From NCBI GenBank assembly GCA_022606425.2, contig JAHDVF020001517.1, forward strand, positions 101,035-165,034: a stretch of 64,000 bases of DNA. Direction: 5' to 3'. This stretch comes from Lepidostoma basale (lineage: Eukaryota; Arthropoda; Insecta; Trichoptera; Lepidostomatidae). Position numbers and translations under genes: made by a program. The first letter of the stretch is position 1; the number at the start of each line of letters is the position of its first letter. The notes under the pieces are model-generated. The model saw nothing but the letters and a program-made list of their open reading frames with translations, did no database searches and had not been told where the DNA came from. Positions 43,084 to 52,700 of this stretch are shown in pieces.

Positions 43084-43434
43084 TTCTTATATGATACATT
43101 CTCCATTATTAGGTTTATGGATTCACATTTCAATAACATTATATAATATTTTCAAAACACTTTTTTGTGTAGCGAAATGTTATTCAAAATCAAATGAGAT
43201 CACTTAATTTACTTGCAGATTTATAGCTCTAGAAAATTAATCGTATTATGATAACAAATTGATATTTAATAAACTGATTAATTTTAATGTTGTCTGTAAT
43301 ATAAAGGTAGATAATTTGGATTATTTTGATAAAATTAAGATAACTGCTTATTCGTATATGGCCAATATAAGAAAATTAATTAACGACTAATTATTTATTG
43401 TTTCTTGAACAATGATATAACTCCAAATTAAATA
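43084..43434. other. Spacer, nothing assigned
   Basis: AT-rich; no supported feature. Confidence 0.4.
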
Positions 43435-44085
43435 ATCAATACGTATGAAAACGTCTGTTTTCTATAATTATATTTTATGTGAATGACATGTTTCAAGCAA
43501 ATTGACCATTAATACCCCTATGTTTCGTACAAGACACACCGCGAGTTTCCACCTTCCTGCTTATCCCACCAATTACGCTCAGAGTGCGGCAATGCGACAC
43601 TTACAACAAATCTTTTAATGCAATCGATGTTTTTCACCTAAACGCTTATGATTTTAAAAAAATAGTTGCAGCAACTTTTCGGTGTGTATAGTGCTATAAT
43701 GTTATATTACTTTATTTTTATTTATATTATTATTATTATCTTTTTGTTATTTTTTATACTATTGCCTTAGTTTTGTTTTGATTTTAGTTTAGTTAAATCT
43801 CGTTTCATAAATCTATAATGTTAACTCTGTTCATTCATTTATATTTGGGGTAACATGTATGGTAATTGACCTTATTAAGTACTTATTTGGGTATCTTAAG
43901 TACATCTTCTGTTTGTTACCCTAAAATAAAAAAATTGAATAAAATTAAAAAATGTTTCGCCTGTCTAAGACATTATCAAATGTGCATGGTATTATCATTT
44001 GATAATGCCTTAGACAGGCGAAATATGTCATTCATATAAACTATAATAAAATGTCTAGAAAACAGACGTTTTTATTCGCATTAAT
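43435..44085. repeat. Family C repeats with unique sequence between
   Basis: 43435-43495 carries the outer block and atgtgaatgacatgtttc. 43955-44075 is a compact palindrome (ttcgcctgtctaagacatta; taatgccttagacaggcg, GAAA, UAUGUC). The 450 bp between the two has no gene and may be an insertion into a larger family C element. Confidence 0.5.
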
Positions 44086-44600
44086 CACCGAGTAGTTACG
44101 AAAATGTATGTAAAAAAAAACGTTATTTTAAACTAAATACCAACGTGTGTTTTTTAAATGCAAGATTTTTTTCAAATTCGGTTCGTTTTATTTGATTTGT
44201 GCGTGATCGATAGTGTCGCATTTTTTGTTAATCGCAACATCTTAAGCGGCATATGGAGTACTTGGAATCGGCTGATAATGAGCAATGTGGCGGCTGCGTC
44301 AGTAAGGATGACCGGTTTGTTCATAACGGACCTCGCTGAGTGCAAGCGGGATGTAAGCCACTGTTACATGTGCAGCCAGCAGCCGGGTAATTCCACATAA
44401 CGTCATGAGAACCTGCGGCTAGACTCGATATAAGTACGTACTCGGGAGCCAATCATAGCGTGATTAAAATAACTTCACAGATTCGAATGAAAACTTCGTT
44501 CTATAGATCATATATATGATTCCCTTCTGGGGGACAGGAAACCAAAAGGACATCTCCAGACTCCAAAGACAACAAAATAAAATGATAAAAAATAAAATTA
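44086..44600. other. Unassigned; short GC-richer stretch
   Basis: 44220-44440 is less AT-rich, with one open frame (44158-44400) that matches nothing I recognise and lacks splice or start support. Confidence 0.3.
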
Positions 44601-44740
44601 GCTAAATAGTCCATTGTTTTGGCCGAAACACTATGATACTTTAACATTTTATAACTGTTAATTTAACACAATTGTATTTTATTTTACGACAGCTGTTTCA
44701 TCAACCAATGTTGATATCATCAGGTGTTACAATATATTTT
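44600..44740 (-). repeat. Family A element, single arm
   Basis: Flank tccattgttttggccgaaac (44611-44630) followed by the - strand ribozyme-like motif at 44671-44733. The second arm is missing. Confidence 0.65.
44671..44733 (-). ncRNA. Hammerhead-ribozyme-like motif, family A (core intact)
   Basis: Outer stem I: AUUGUA (44733-44728) with UACAAU (44676-44671). CUGAUGA (44723-44717) is followed by an extra U. Stem II is AUCAAC with GUUGAU, loop AUUG. GAAA, CAGCUGU and C17 (44688) follow. Two compensatory changes in stem II relative to the family (GCCAAC/GUUGGC to AUCAAC/GUUGAU, i.e. G-C to A-U and C-G to U-A) keep it paired. Compensation is good evidence that the hairpin matters. Confidence 0.7.
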
Positions 44741-45039
44741 TTTAAATATTTATTTATTTGACACATTCACCATGGAGTGTTATGTGTCATACAAGTAATA
44801 ATACATTAAGGTTACATAAGGAACATATTGTTTGGCTCTTCTCCAGGTCGGCCTCGCTTCCTCTTTGCCCCCATAGGGGACCAGTCTAGTGCACCCTGAG
44901 CGATGCAAGCTGGGTTCCGTATCAGAGTGTGACCGATCCAAAGCCATTTGCGTCTAGCGACTTGTTCTCTAATTGGCTTTTCGCCTGCCATGGTTCAGAG
45001 AACGGCATTTGACACTGTTTGGGGCCAATAGATCTTAGT

Positions 45040-45250
45040 CAATAGGCATTGTATTTTCACAACCCTTTTTTTCACTTTTTGCTTACATGTTTCGAGGCAC
45101 AGATGCCCTTTTTTAATTAAATGTTAGTACTTCTACACAGAGGAAGGGCGTCTGTGACTCCCTTCCTCGGTGTAGAAATTGTAAATTGAAACATGTTTGA
45201 AAAAAGTCTTGTGAAAATAAAATGTTTTCAAAAAGTTATTGAAATGTGAA
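45040..45250. repeat. Family J palindromic repeat
   Basis: ttcactttttgcttacatgt, ttcgaggcacagatgccc and, from 45139, aggaagggcgtctgtgac, with gaaacatgtttg and gtgaaaataa mirroring the left. It has the GAAA, CAUGU element but the core box is not recognisable. The rest of the interval resembles the other palindromes. Confidence 0.5.
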
Positions 45251-45299
45251 TCCACAACACAAAGTGAGACAAAACAGACGTTTTAATTCGTATTAATTA

Positions 45300-45380
45300 C
45301 TTGTTACAGTAGAACGTCGTTTATCCGGACGTCAGTTATCCGTAACGTCAATTATTCGGACAAGCCGAGATGATGAATCG
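45300..45380. repeat. Possible Tigger/pogo-type terminal repeat
   Basis: cagtagaacgtcgtttatcc, ggacgtcagttatccg resembles the tandem TTATCCG terminal motif of pogo/Tigger-like elements. I did not find a convincing partner end, so this is tentative. Confidence 0.35.
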
Positions 45381-45544
45381 CAAAAAAACGATGAAATCTT
45401 GTTAAAAAAAAATCTAATTATTTTTCCAGTACTGTAGAGTAATGTAAGCCTTTTTATGTACATGTACTACATACATACTTTGTTGTTTTTGCAGTAAATT
45501 TTGTAATTTCATAATCAATAAATATTGGTTTTTTTTTCGTAAAT

Positions 45545-45990
45545 TAAAATACTGTTCTTTTAGATAAACTTAGGCGTTAACACTGTGGAATTCCATAATG
45601 ACGAATTTTTATGAATTAAAACACTGTTTTTTCCACTTTTGAGTCTATTTTTCTCGACATGTTTCGAAGGCTTACACCTTCATCAGTTTATATCCTTCTC
45701 CCGATGATGAAGGTGTTTAAGCCTTCGAAACATGTTGAGAAAAATAAACTCAAAAGTGAAAAAACAGTCTTTTAATTCAAAAAACTGTTTTATTTAAATA
45801 ATATTTTTCCCCGATTGAACTTTGTTTTTTGTTTTCAGATAATGTTTTGTACATATAGAAATAATGGATGGAGTAACGCTGCTAAAAAAATTAAAATCCT
45901 TATTTAAATCGTTCATCCGATGATGAAGATATAATACATTCGATACATGCCGAAAAATATACATTCAAAAGTGGAAATCATATATAATCT
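45545..45990. repeat. Family D complete element plus second fragment
   Basis: 45545-45790 is a full palindrome: aacttaggcgttaacactg start, ttttccacttttgag and its complement at the far end, a - strand motif with CUGAUGA (45686-45680), AGG...CCU, GAAA, CAUGUC, GAGAA, and a + strand motif at 45696-45741. 45885-45990 (ccgatgatgaagatataata, acatgccgaaaaatata) is a decayed second copy. Confidence 0.7.
45696..45741 (+). ncRNA. Hammerhead-ribozyme-like motif, family D
   Basis: UUCUC (45696-45700) pairs with GAGAA (45737-45741). The core CCGAUGA (45701-45707) differs from CUGANGA at U4 only and is followed by one extra U. Stem II is GAAGG (45709-45713) with CCUUC (45722-45726). GAAA is at 45727-45730, then CAUGU and U17 at 45736. 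Stems I and II are perfect. Confidence 0.6.
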
Positions 45991-46029
45991 ATTTTAATTA
46001 CATGATGTTATATAAATAAATGTGTATAC

Positions 46030-46340
46030 TGTTTATTTTTTATATATACTTTGTATACAACACTCACATTTATAAAAAAATACAAATTAAATATCAAACA
46101 TGTTTCGGACTAACCAGCCCTTCATCAGTGATATTATATAAATATTCATAATACTATAAAATTGTTTACAAATAAGGTCAGTTTTGACAGACGTTATAAT
46201 ATCATATAATATAGGTACTCGTAATATAATATCACTTATGAAAGGCTGGTTAGTCCGAAACATGATTTATATTTATTTTTTTAATAAATATGAGTGTTGT
46301 ATACAAATTATATTTAAAAAAAACATTATTACATCTACAA
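46030..46340. repeat. Family E complete palindromic element
   Basis: - strand motif at 46090-46135 (intact) and + strand motif at 46228-46273 (core CUUAUGA, G5 mutated). The outer ends tttgtatacaacactcacat and atgagtgttgtatacaaat are complementary. The family-specific tail tctacaacacaaagttatgg, cgaagatagaag extends beyond 46320. This is the reference copy for the family. Confidence 0.75.
46090..46135 (-). ncRNA. Hammerhead-ribozyme-like motif, family E (fully intact)
   Basis: On the - strand, stem I is a perfect 7-bp pairing of AAUAUCA (46135-46129) with UGAUAUU (46096-46090). CUGAUGA is at 46128-46122, then one extra A (46121). Stem II is GGGCU with AGUCC around GGUU. GAAA is at 46106-46103, then CAUGU and U17 (46097). 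All core positions of the hammerhead consensus match. Stem III, ACAUGU, is self-complementary and too short to loop on itself, so two transcripts could pair there to form a dimeric ribozyme. Predicted cleavage is after 46097. Confidence 0.78.
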
Positions 46341-46344
46341 CACA

Positions 46345-46885
46345 AAGTTATGGCGAAGATAGAAGAAAATGTGTTTTTGTTTTATGTTTATATATTTTAT
46401 CGAAGATAGAAGTTATTATTTACATAAAACTAATATGTGTATTCCGGTTCACAATTAATATAAGCAACATATTTGTTTGAAATAAAATGGACGATGAACA
46501 CAGTTATAATTTGAAGAATTTTTATTTCACCTAACGATATTATGTAGTATTGATAATGGAGCCCAAATGTAATCTAACACTAGGGACCCTCCCGTTTAGG
46601 GCTACAGGTGAACGAGCGAAGACGGTATTGTAATATGTAATTATTGTATTTAAGACGACCTCAATTCAGAGGTGTTTGCGACCTCCTTACTCAGCCGCGT
46701 GTGCTCATCTGGACCAGGATGTATGTAAATATAAATTAAAATTAAGTGTTCGCTTAACAGCAAAAGAAATAATGATCATTCATTTAAATCGCTGGTAAGG
46801 AGTTACCCACGAGGTCAAATATCCGGAATTCAAATATTTTTAAACTTATAAATATAAAATAATAACAAAGAGCTTTGTATTTACC
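46345..46885. other. Unassigned region
   Basis: 46540-46720 has moderate GC and no copy elsewhere in the window (taacactagggaccctcccg and so on). No convincing gene. Confidence 0.35.
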
Positions 46886-46979
46886 CACGGTATGGTTATT
46901 ACAATTGATGCCAACTAGTTTCGCTTGGACCCAAGCTTCAGCGGGCAGTATAATAACTAATAACTAACGAGTGACCCAA

Positions 46980-47332
46980 AGAGCCATGGAAAGAGCCATG
47001 TAAGGAATAAGCCTAAGAGACAGAGTCAGAAACGATACGGTGAGAGAAAAAACTAAGGTCACTGACATCATCCACCGGGTGGCGACTCTAAAATTGCAAT
47101 GGGCAGGTCACGTAGCCAGAAGCTCAGGTGAAAAGTGGACAAGAAGACTGCTGACTTGGAGACCGTGGACGGCAAAGAGAAGTGCAGGGCGACCGCAACT
47201 ACGGTGGAAGGATTATCTGAACAGACACGTCGGAATTACCTGGATGCAAACTGCACCGGACAGAGTGACATGGAAGTGAATGGAGGAGGCCTTTGTCTAG
47301 GAGTGGACGGGAATAGGTTGAAGAAGAGAAGA
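46980..47332 (+). mobile_element. LINE family 4 fragment
   Basis: + strand: VREKTKVTDIIHRVATLKL, QWAGHVARSSGEKWTRRLLT, KRSAGRPQLRWKDYLNRHVG, ITWMQTAPDRVTW, then EEAFV, EWTGIG and a gaagaag tail. One stop interrupts the frame after TWK. It sits in a family G palindrome. Confidence 0.75.
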
Positions 47333-47407
47333 AGAGTTTCGCTTAGAACCAAGCTTCAGCAGGACAGTATAACAACTAACTAGTTATCAACCAACTAGTT
47401 ATTATAC

Positions 47408-47452
47408 TGCCCTGATGAAGCTTGGGTCTAAGCGAATCTTTTGTAGTTGGCA
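47408..47452 (+). ncRNA. Hammerhead-like motif, family G
   Basis: UGCC (47408-47411) pairs with GGCA (47449-47452). CUGAUGA is intact at 47412-47418, then A. The GCUUGG-type stem II is largely paired (GCUU with AAGC). The GAAA box has become GAAU and stem III is altered, so activity is unlikely. Confidence 0.45.
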
Positions 47453-47524
47453 TAAATCATAATAACCATACCGTGGTTAAATACAAAGTGTTTTATTATT
47501 TTATATGTATAAGTTTAGGTATGC

Positions 47525-48305
47525 AAGTCGAACGATTTAATGATGAATGTCGGAAAGTCAAAGGTGTTAGTTTTTGAAAGGGAAGAGCAAATGACAGTTT
47601 GTAATATAAGTGTAAATGAAGAGAACTTGGAACAGGTGAGCGAATTTGTGTATTTAGGTAGCATGTTCACAGCGGATGGCCGAACGGACAGTGATATTGA
47701 AAGAAGGGTTGGTGCGGGTAACAAAGTGAATGGAGCTTTAAAAGTAGTTATTGGAAACAAGAATTTATCAATGAAAGCGAAAATGGCCGTTCACAATGGA
47801 GTTCTGGTTCCAACCCTTATGTATGGAAGCGAAGCATGGAACTGGCAGAAGAAAGATGAGAGCAGAATAAATGCGGTAGAGATGAGGTCCCTAAGACGTA
47901 TGTGTGGTAGAACGATGTACGACAGAATCTCAAATGCTGATATTAGGAAGGAGTGTAGAGCGAAAGAAGGTATTATGAACAAAATTATGAAAGGTTCGCT
48001 TCGTTGGTTCGGACATATGGAGCGCATGGGTGAAGAAAGAATGGTTAAAAAAGTATACGTTAACAATGTAAATGGAGTAAAGAGTCGAGGTAGACCGAGG
48101 AAAACATGGCATGACCAAATTAATCAAATATTAAAAGTTGGTCATGTCAGAAGCCGGAAGAATCGACGTGCGTGTATGACTCGATGTATGAATGTGGAGG
48201 AAGCTAGAGAGGTGTGCCAGGATAGAGTAGTGTGGCGGTCCATTCTCTCTGCCTACCCCTGCGGGGAAACGGCGTGATGGTTTTGTTTGTTGTTTGTTTG
48301 AAGTT
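47525..48305 (+). mobile_element. LINE family 2, longest open copy
   Basis: A 245-residue + strand frame (47540-48277) is uninterrupted: [145 protein letters not shown], stop. The stop lies only a few bases before the (GTTT)n tail, as expected of RTE-type elements with almost no 3' UTR. The catalytic RT core is missing, so it is a 5'-truncated copy, but a young one. Confidence 0.85.
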
Positions 48306-48404
48306 TAAAATGTCTTACCACAAAGTGAGTGCTTCGTCTGGAAATTTAAAAACAAATATTTTTATCAAACCAAAAATTACATATCTTAATAAATTTGAAA
48401 ACAA

Positions 48405-48525
48405 GTTTTTCAGGCGCGCTGAAGTGGCGGTGGGTTGGTCATATTTGTCGGAAAACCGACAGACGACGGGGAAGATGAATTCTGGAGTAGAGACCACGCA
48501 CAGAATTCCGTAGTTGGACGCCCCC
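48405..48525 (+). mobile_element. Short LINE tail fragment
   Basis: KWRWVGHICRKTDRRRG, then RPRTEFRSWTPP in one + frame, the WxWxGH and RP motifs common at LINE C-termini. Confidence 0.5.
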
Positions 48526-48647
48526 AGCTTTTCTTTTTAGAGACAATTTATTTCTAGAACCTTGGTGCCCTAATCAAAACTAGATATGGTGTATTCTAAT
48601 AATAATGCAAAATACACAACTTTATTATTATAATTCAAATATTGTAA

Positions 48648-49042
48648 TATATCGTCACCTTAGAGTAAGAGGGTTCCAACTAACAAAATTTCACATTTGG
48701 CTTTTTTTCGTGAAAAGGGTTCTTACTAACCTTATCTATACTTACAATTAAAAAAACATGTAATAGTATCGTCATTTTGATGTTACGAAAAGAATCAAGT
48801 TCCATCTGATCATTCAAAACACACGATTCACTGAAGAAGGATTCATTTAAACTTAGAACTTTATTATTCCAACTGTTGCCAGACAAAATTTACATGTTTC
48901 TCGGTAAAAGGATCTCTGGAAATTGGAATAAAACCCCTTTATTCCAAGATACACACCCGAAACCATCAAAACTTTGACTTCATTTTTCTCAGCTTTTTAC
49001 TTTTGTCAGTTGGAACCTTCTTACTCTCAGGTGACGATATGT
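48648..49042. mobile_element. Inverted-repeat element (MITE-like), ~390 bp
   Basis: The left end atatcgtcacct, agagtaagagggttccaac (from about 48649) is matched by the complement gttggaacc, ttcttactctcag, gtgacgatat ending at 49040. Arms are about 35-40 bp with few mismatches. No open frame of note inside. The exact ends and the target duplication are ambiguous because the flanks are themselves AT palindromes. Confidence 0.65.
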
Positions 49043-49149
49043 AAAAGATAAAATAATATTCATTAAAATAAAATATAAGTATTTATAACATCACTCGTAG
49101 AAAAGTCACACGAAAGTAGCCAAAGAGTCGCATTTAGCCCCCTAGTTGT

Positions 49150-49398
49150 ATTAAATGTAGTCTGCTGAACGCGATCTCCTCGGAGATCGACGTCTTTCAT
49201 ATTAGTGAAGGTACGTTCAGGAGACAAATACTCTTGACTTTAGAAAGCATCTTGTCTTCCTAATGTCGAACCATCTCTAATGCCTTCCTGGTACTATGTT
49301 GTATTTTTATAATATTTTACCTGTACTCAATAGATGCCTTAAACATTTTCCTGTTTGTAATGTATTTTGAGTTAATAAACTGATTTGATTTGATTTTG
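49150..49398 (+). mobile_element. LINE family 6 3' end
   Basis: agtctgctgaacgcgatctc to gagttaataaactg, then tgatttgatttg tail; same as the 3.4 kb copy with the SINE-like short UTR. Confidence 0.7.
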
Positions 49399-49770
49399 CC
49401 GCTACACTAATACACGAAAAATAAGATTAAGTCTAAGCCAAATTAATATAATATTTTTAATAATCTTCTATAAGTTGATTTTTTAAATAATACGAACGTG
49501 TGTAGATACATTTCGTTATAAACCTAAATATACAAATACGTAAATAGTTTCCATTAGTTCTTGAACAAGATTATGATTTAGATTTCCCTTTATAAATTAC
49601 AAACAAAAATAAGATAACACAAGATATTAAAAATAATCACAAATGATAAAGACACCGTAAGGCGAACCATTGTGATAAGACAAACCAGCGATAGCTGAAA
49701 CAATCATTGTTCAGGTGTAATTTAGCACGCGCTGACATTATTTCAAGTTTTCCTGAAGACTGTTGTGAAA
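49399..49770. other. Upstream region of the TRIM-NHL gene
   Basis: AT-rich sequence without repeats, turning less AT-rich near 49660-49760. It probably holds the 5' UTR and core promoter of the gene that starts at 49771; I could not define a TATA box or start site with confidence. Confidence 0.35.
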
Positions 49771-52700
49771 ATGAGTGAAGCGTTGAAGAAAAGGCGAAGT
49801 TTCATGTTCTTCGCCAAGAAGCAGATGTCCTTGAATGTCCCGCTACCTGATGAAGCTGCCATTGAGTCCATGTCCATCGCCAGTCCGAAGAGCCCAGCTC
49901 CGGTAGTCATGAGGGCAAAAACTTCGTCTTTCTTCAATCAGGGAGTTCAAAAAAGGTACTTTTGTATTCGAAATGATATTTTTTAATAATCTCACATGAG
50001 GATCGCACTGTAAGCGTATATATTATAGCTTATAAAATACTTTAATTGTAACCGATGCAAATATATGACGATTTGTTTGTGATCTCATTAAACAAACGTA
50101 ATTTTGACATACATTCCAAAGAAAATGCTAGAATCACATAAAATGTCATCGTTTCCTTGTAGATATGAGATTTTTGTTATTATACTCGTATAACAGCTAA
50201 TGTGTCGGAGAAATGATGTTCTCAATTCAATCTTTGGAAAATAATACACATTTTTTAAACTACATATTAATTCTAATCTTTTAGAAAATAAATGTTTTGC
50301 ATACTTTTTGCGTGGTAAAAAATAAAGAACTCAGAAAATTTTCTAAATTATATTTTATATTCTATTGGTATCTTTAGAAGACAAATAAAGTAAGAAAATT
50401 ATTTTTAAAATATGTTTAAAACATTAAACATTGACAACTGATTTTCAGTAACTCACAAAATGTATTATAAAATATTGTATGGTATATTTAATACATTTAA
50501 TTTAAGCCCAATATAATACTTAAAGCTACAATAGATCTCGTAGGATTTTATGTGTGAAATTGGATTTATATTGAATTTTCAAGATTAAGAATCATCATCT
50601 ACTATATATTGAATGGTAACCTGGGACATACGCAACAACTTTATTTTATTTTTTCAAATCAAATTCAAAAATTGAGAAAATTCATTAAAGCCACAGATAT
50701 ATTGTCTTGTATTTGAAGAATAAAAAAATTAAAAGCAATGTTTTTAATGTGCGATATACTCTTTATTTTAGAATAATGAAAACAAACAAAAAAATTGATA
50801 CAAAATTTCTTTATTATTATGTATTTAGTGTGCTTCCACTTGTGTTTATGTTCGACCAGTTTCGGCAGCTTGCTGCCATCGTGACAGAAGATGGCAGCAA
50901 GCTGCCGAAACCGGTCGAACATAAACAGAAGTGGAAGCCCACTAAATACATAATAATAAAGAAATTTTATATCAATTTTTTTGTTTGTTTTCATTATAAA
51001 ATGAACTTCTACCAAGAAATTTCAATTAAAAACATTATTTTTTTATTTTAGAACCCTAGAAAGTGGAAAAATATTTACGTAATGGACAATCGTCATTAAA
51101 ATATTTAAAATAAATATAATCAATCAAATTATGTTAAATGATTAATTATTGATAAAAAAAAAATTATTAGTCTATTTAAATTGTTACTTATCTAATTATG
51201 TTAGATAAATTACTCTAAATCATTTGTTCCCAAACTTTTTGACCCATGGCCCCCCTTTCAGATACCAATTTTCAGACAACACAAGGCCCCCCTGGAAATT
51301 TACCTTTTTTAAATCAAACAAAACAGAAAAATGTAGCGAACTTTTTTTTATATATGCTTACTTATATATTATAAATTAGATACGCTGATACTTAAATTGT
51401 TGAGTAATTAATATTTATCAAATAATCCTAATGAGAAAAACGAACCTGATGTACTGTCAATTGTGAAATCATCAAAAAAGATATAATGGTATTTTGTAAA
51501 TAAAACAATTTAAAAAATAAATTGTAAAGATAATTATTATTAGTGAATAATATCAGAGAAAATCTAAAACTAATACATCTGTATGTATTTGATTATTTGA
51601 AACATCACAAAATCATAGATGATATTTATTTTTAAGGTGATTTCATCAAAAACTTTTAGAATGTAACAAATTATATACTTATGTAACGGATTCTAAAAAT
51701 TCTATAAGGTTATACATTTAAGCACCTCATGGCTCCCTTTTTACTTCCCAGGGCTCCCCTACTCCTCCAGGTCCAGAATTACCCCTCAGCCCCTTCTTTG
51801 GGAACCTATGCTCTAAATCAGCGATTCCCAAAGTGGTCTATATAGACCCCCAGGGGTCCACGACAACTTGCAAGGGGTCTACGACAGTTGCAAAAAAAAT
51901 TGGGGGTCCACGAGATGGTTCAACTAAATTGCAGCCGAATATTCAAACGCAATACGAATATCGAAACCGTTCGCGACCTTTTTTTATTTAGCTCTACAGC
52001 GACTTCCGGCCAGGAGAAGTCGGCAGCGACCAATGTTTTTGCAATCAATTAGGAAAGCAGGGGGTCTACACAAAATAGAAAAAATCGGCAAGGGGTCTAC
52101 TGCACAAAAATGTTTAGGAACCTCTGCTCTAAATGATCTAAAAAATATATACGAGTATGTCAGTAAAATATTTAGAGTTAGTAGTGCCTATAATAAAATA
52201 GTTTTTAAATTCTTATTGAAAAATAGAGATAGATTAAACTAATGGAATTTAAATAATATTTTATTATATACTATTTGTTGATAATCATTGATAATAAAAA
52301 CTTTTCGTATAATTACTTCAATACATTTATATGTATGCATTCTTTTCTCTCTTTTCAGAGGATCTCTGGGAGCCATTGAAGACCTGGTCCAGTGCCCATT
52401 GTGTTTAGAAAAATTAAATAATCCAAAAATGTTGCCATGCCAACACACATTTTGTTTGCAATGCTTAAAATCACTTTTGAAAGGTATGTAACATATGAGA
52501 AAACATTTTTGTGTAATCAAACATTATAAGTACACCGAGTATACGAAACACGTTTTTAAAAATCTTCTTCTTCTTTCGGTGCCGTGTCAGGTCCCCCCAA
52601 CGTTAGCGATCACTGCAGCATATCAGCTGTCCTGCACCACTTGGAACAGGTTCTGAACTCTTATAATTCCTGTCCACTCTTTAATGTTCCACAGCCAGGA

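Larger units (their letters stand above)
46890..47490. repeat. Family G palindromic element split by a LINE
   Basis: Left arm 46890-46965 (cacggtatggttatt, gatgccaactagtttcgct). Right arm about 47335-47490 (tcgcttagaaccaagcttca; a second arm gatgaagcttgggtct, then taaccataccgtgg). The LINE at 46980-47330 interrupts it. ataccgtggttaaat/atttacccacggtat flanks prove the foldback. Confidence 0.65.

Noticed and set aside
44158..44400. 80-codon open frame as a host gene
   Set aside because: No recognisable motif, no splice or start context, and it is a single short frame in repeat-rich DNA.
50665..51051. Two ~115-residue frames facing each other as genes
   Set aside because: They are the same sequence read from the two arms of the family H palindrome; the open frames follow from symmetry.
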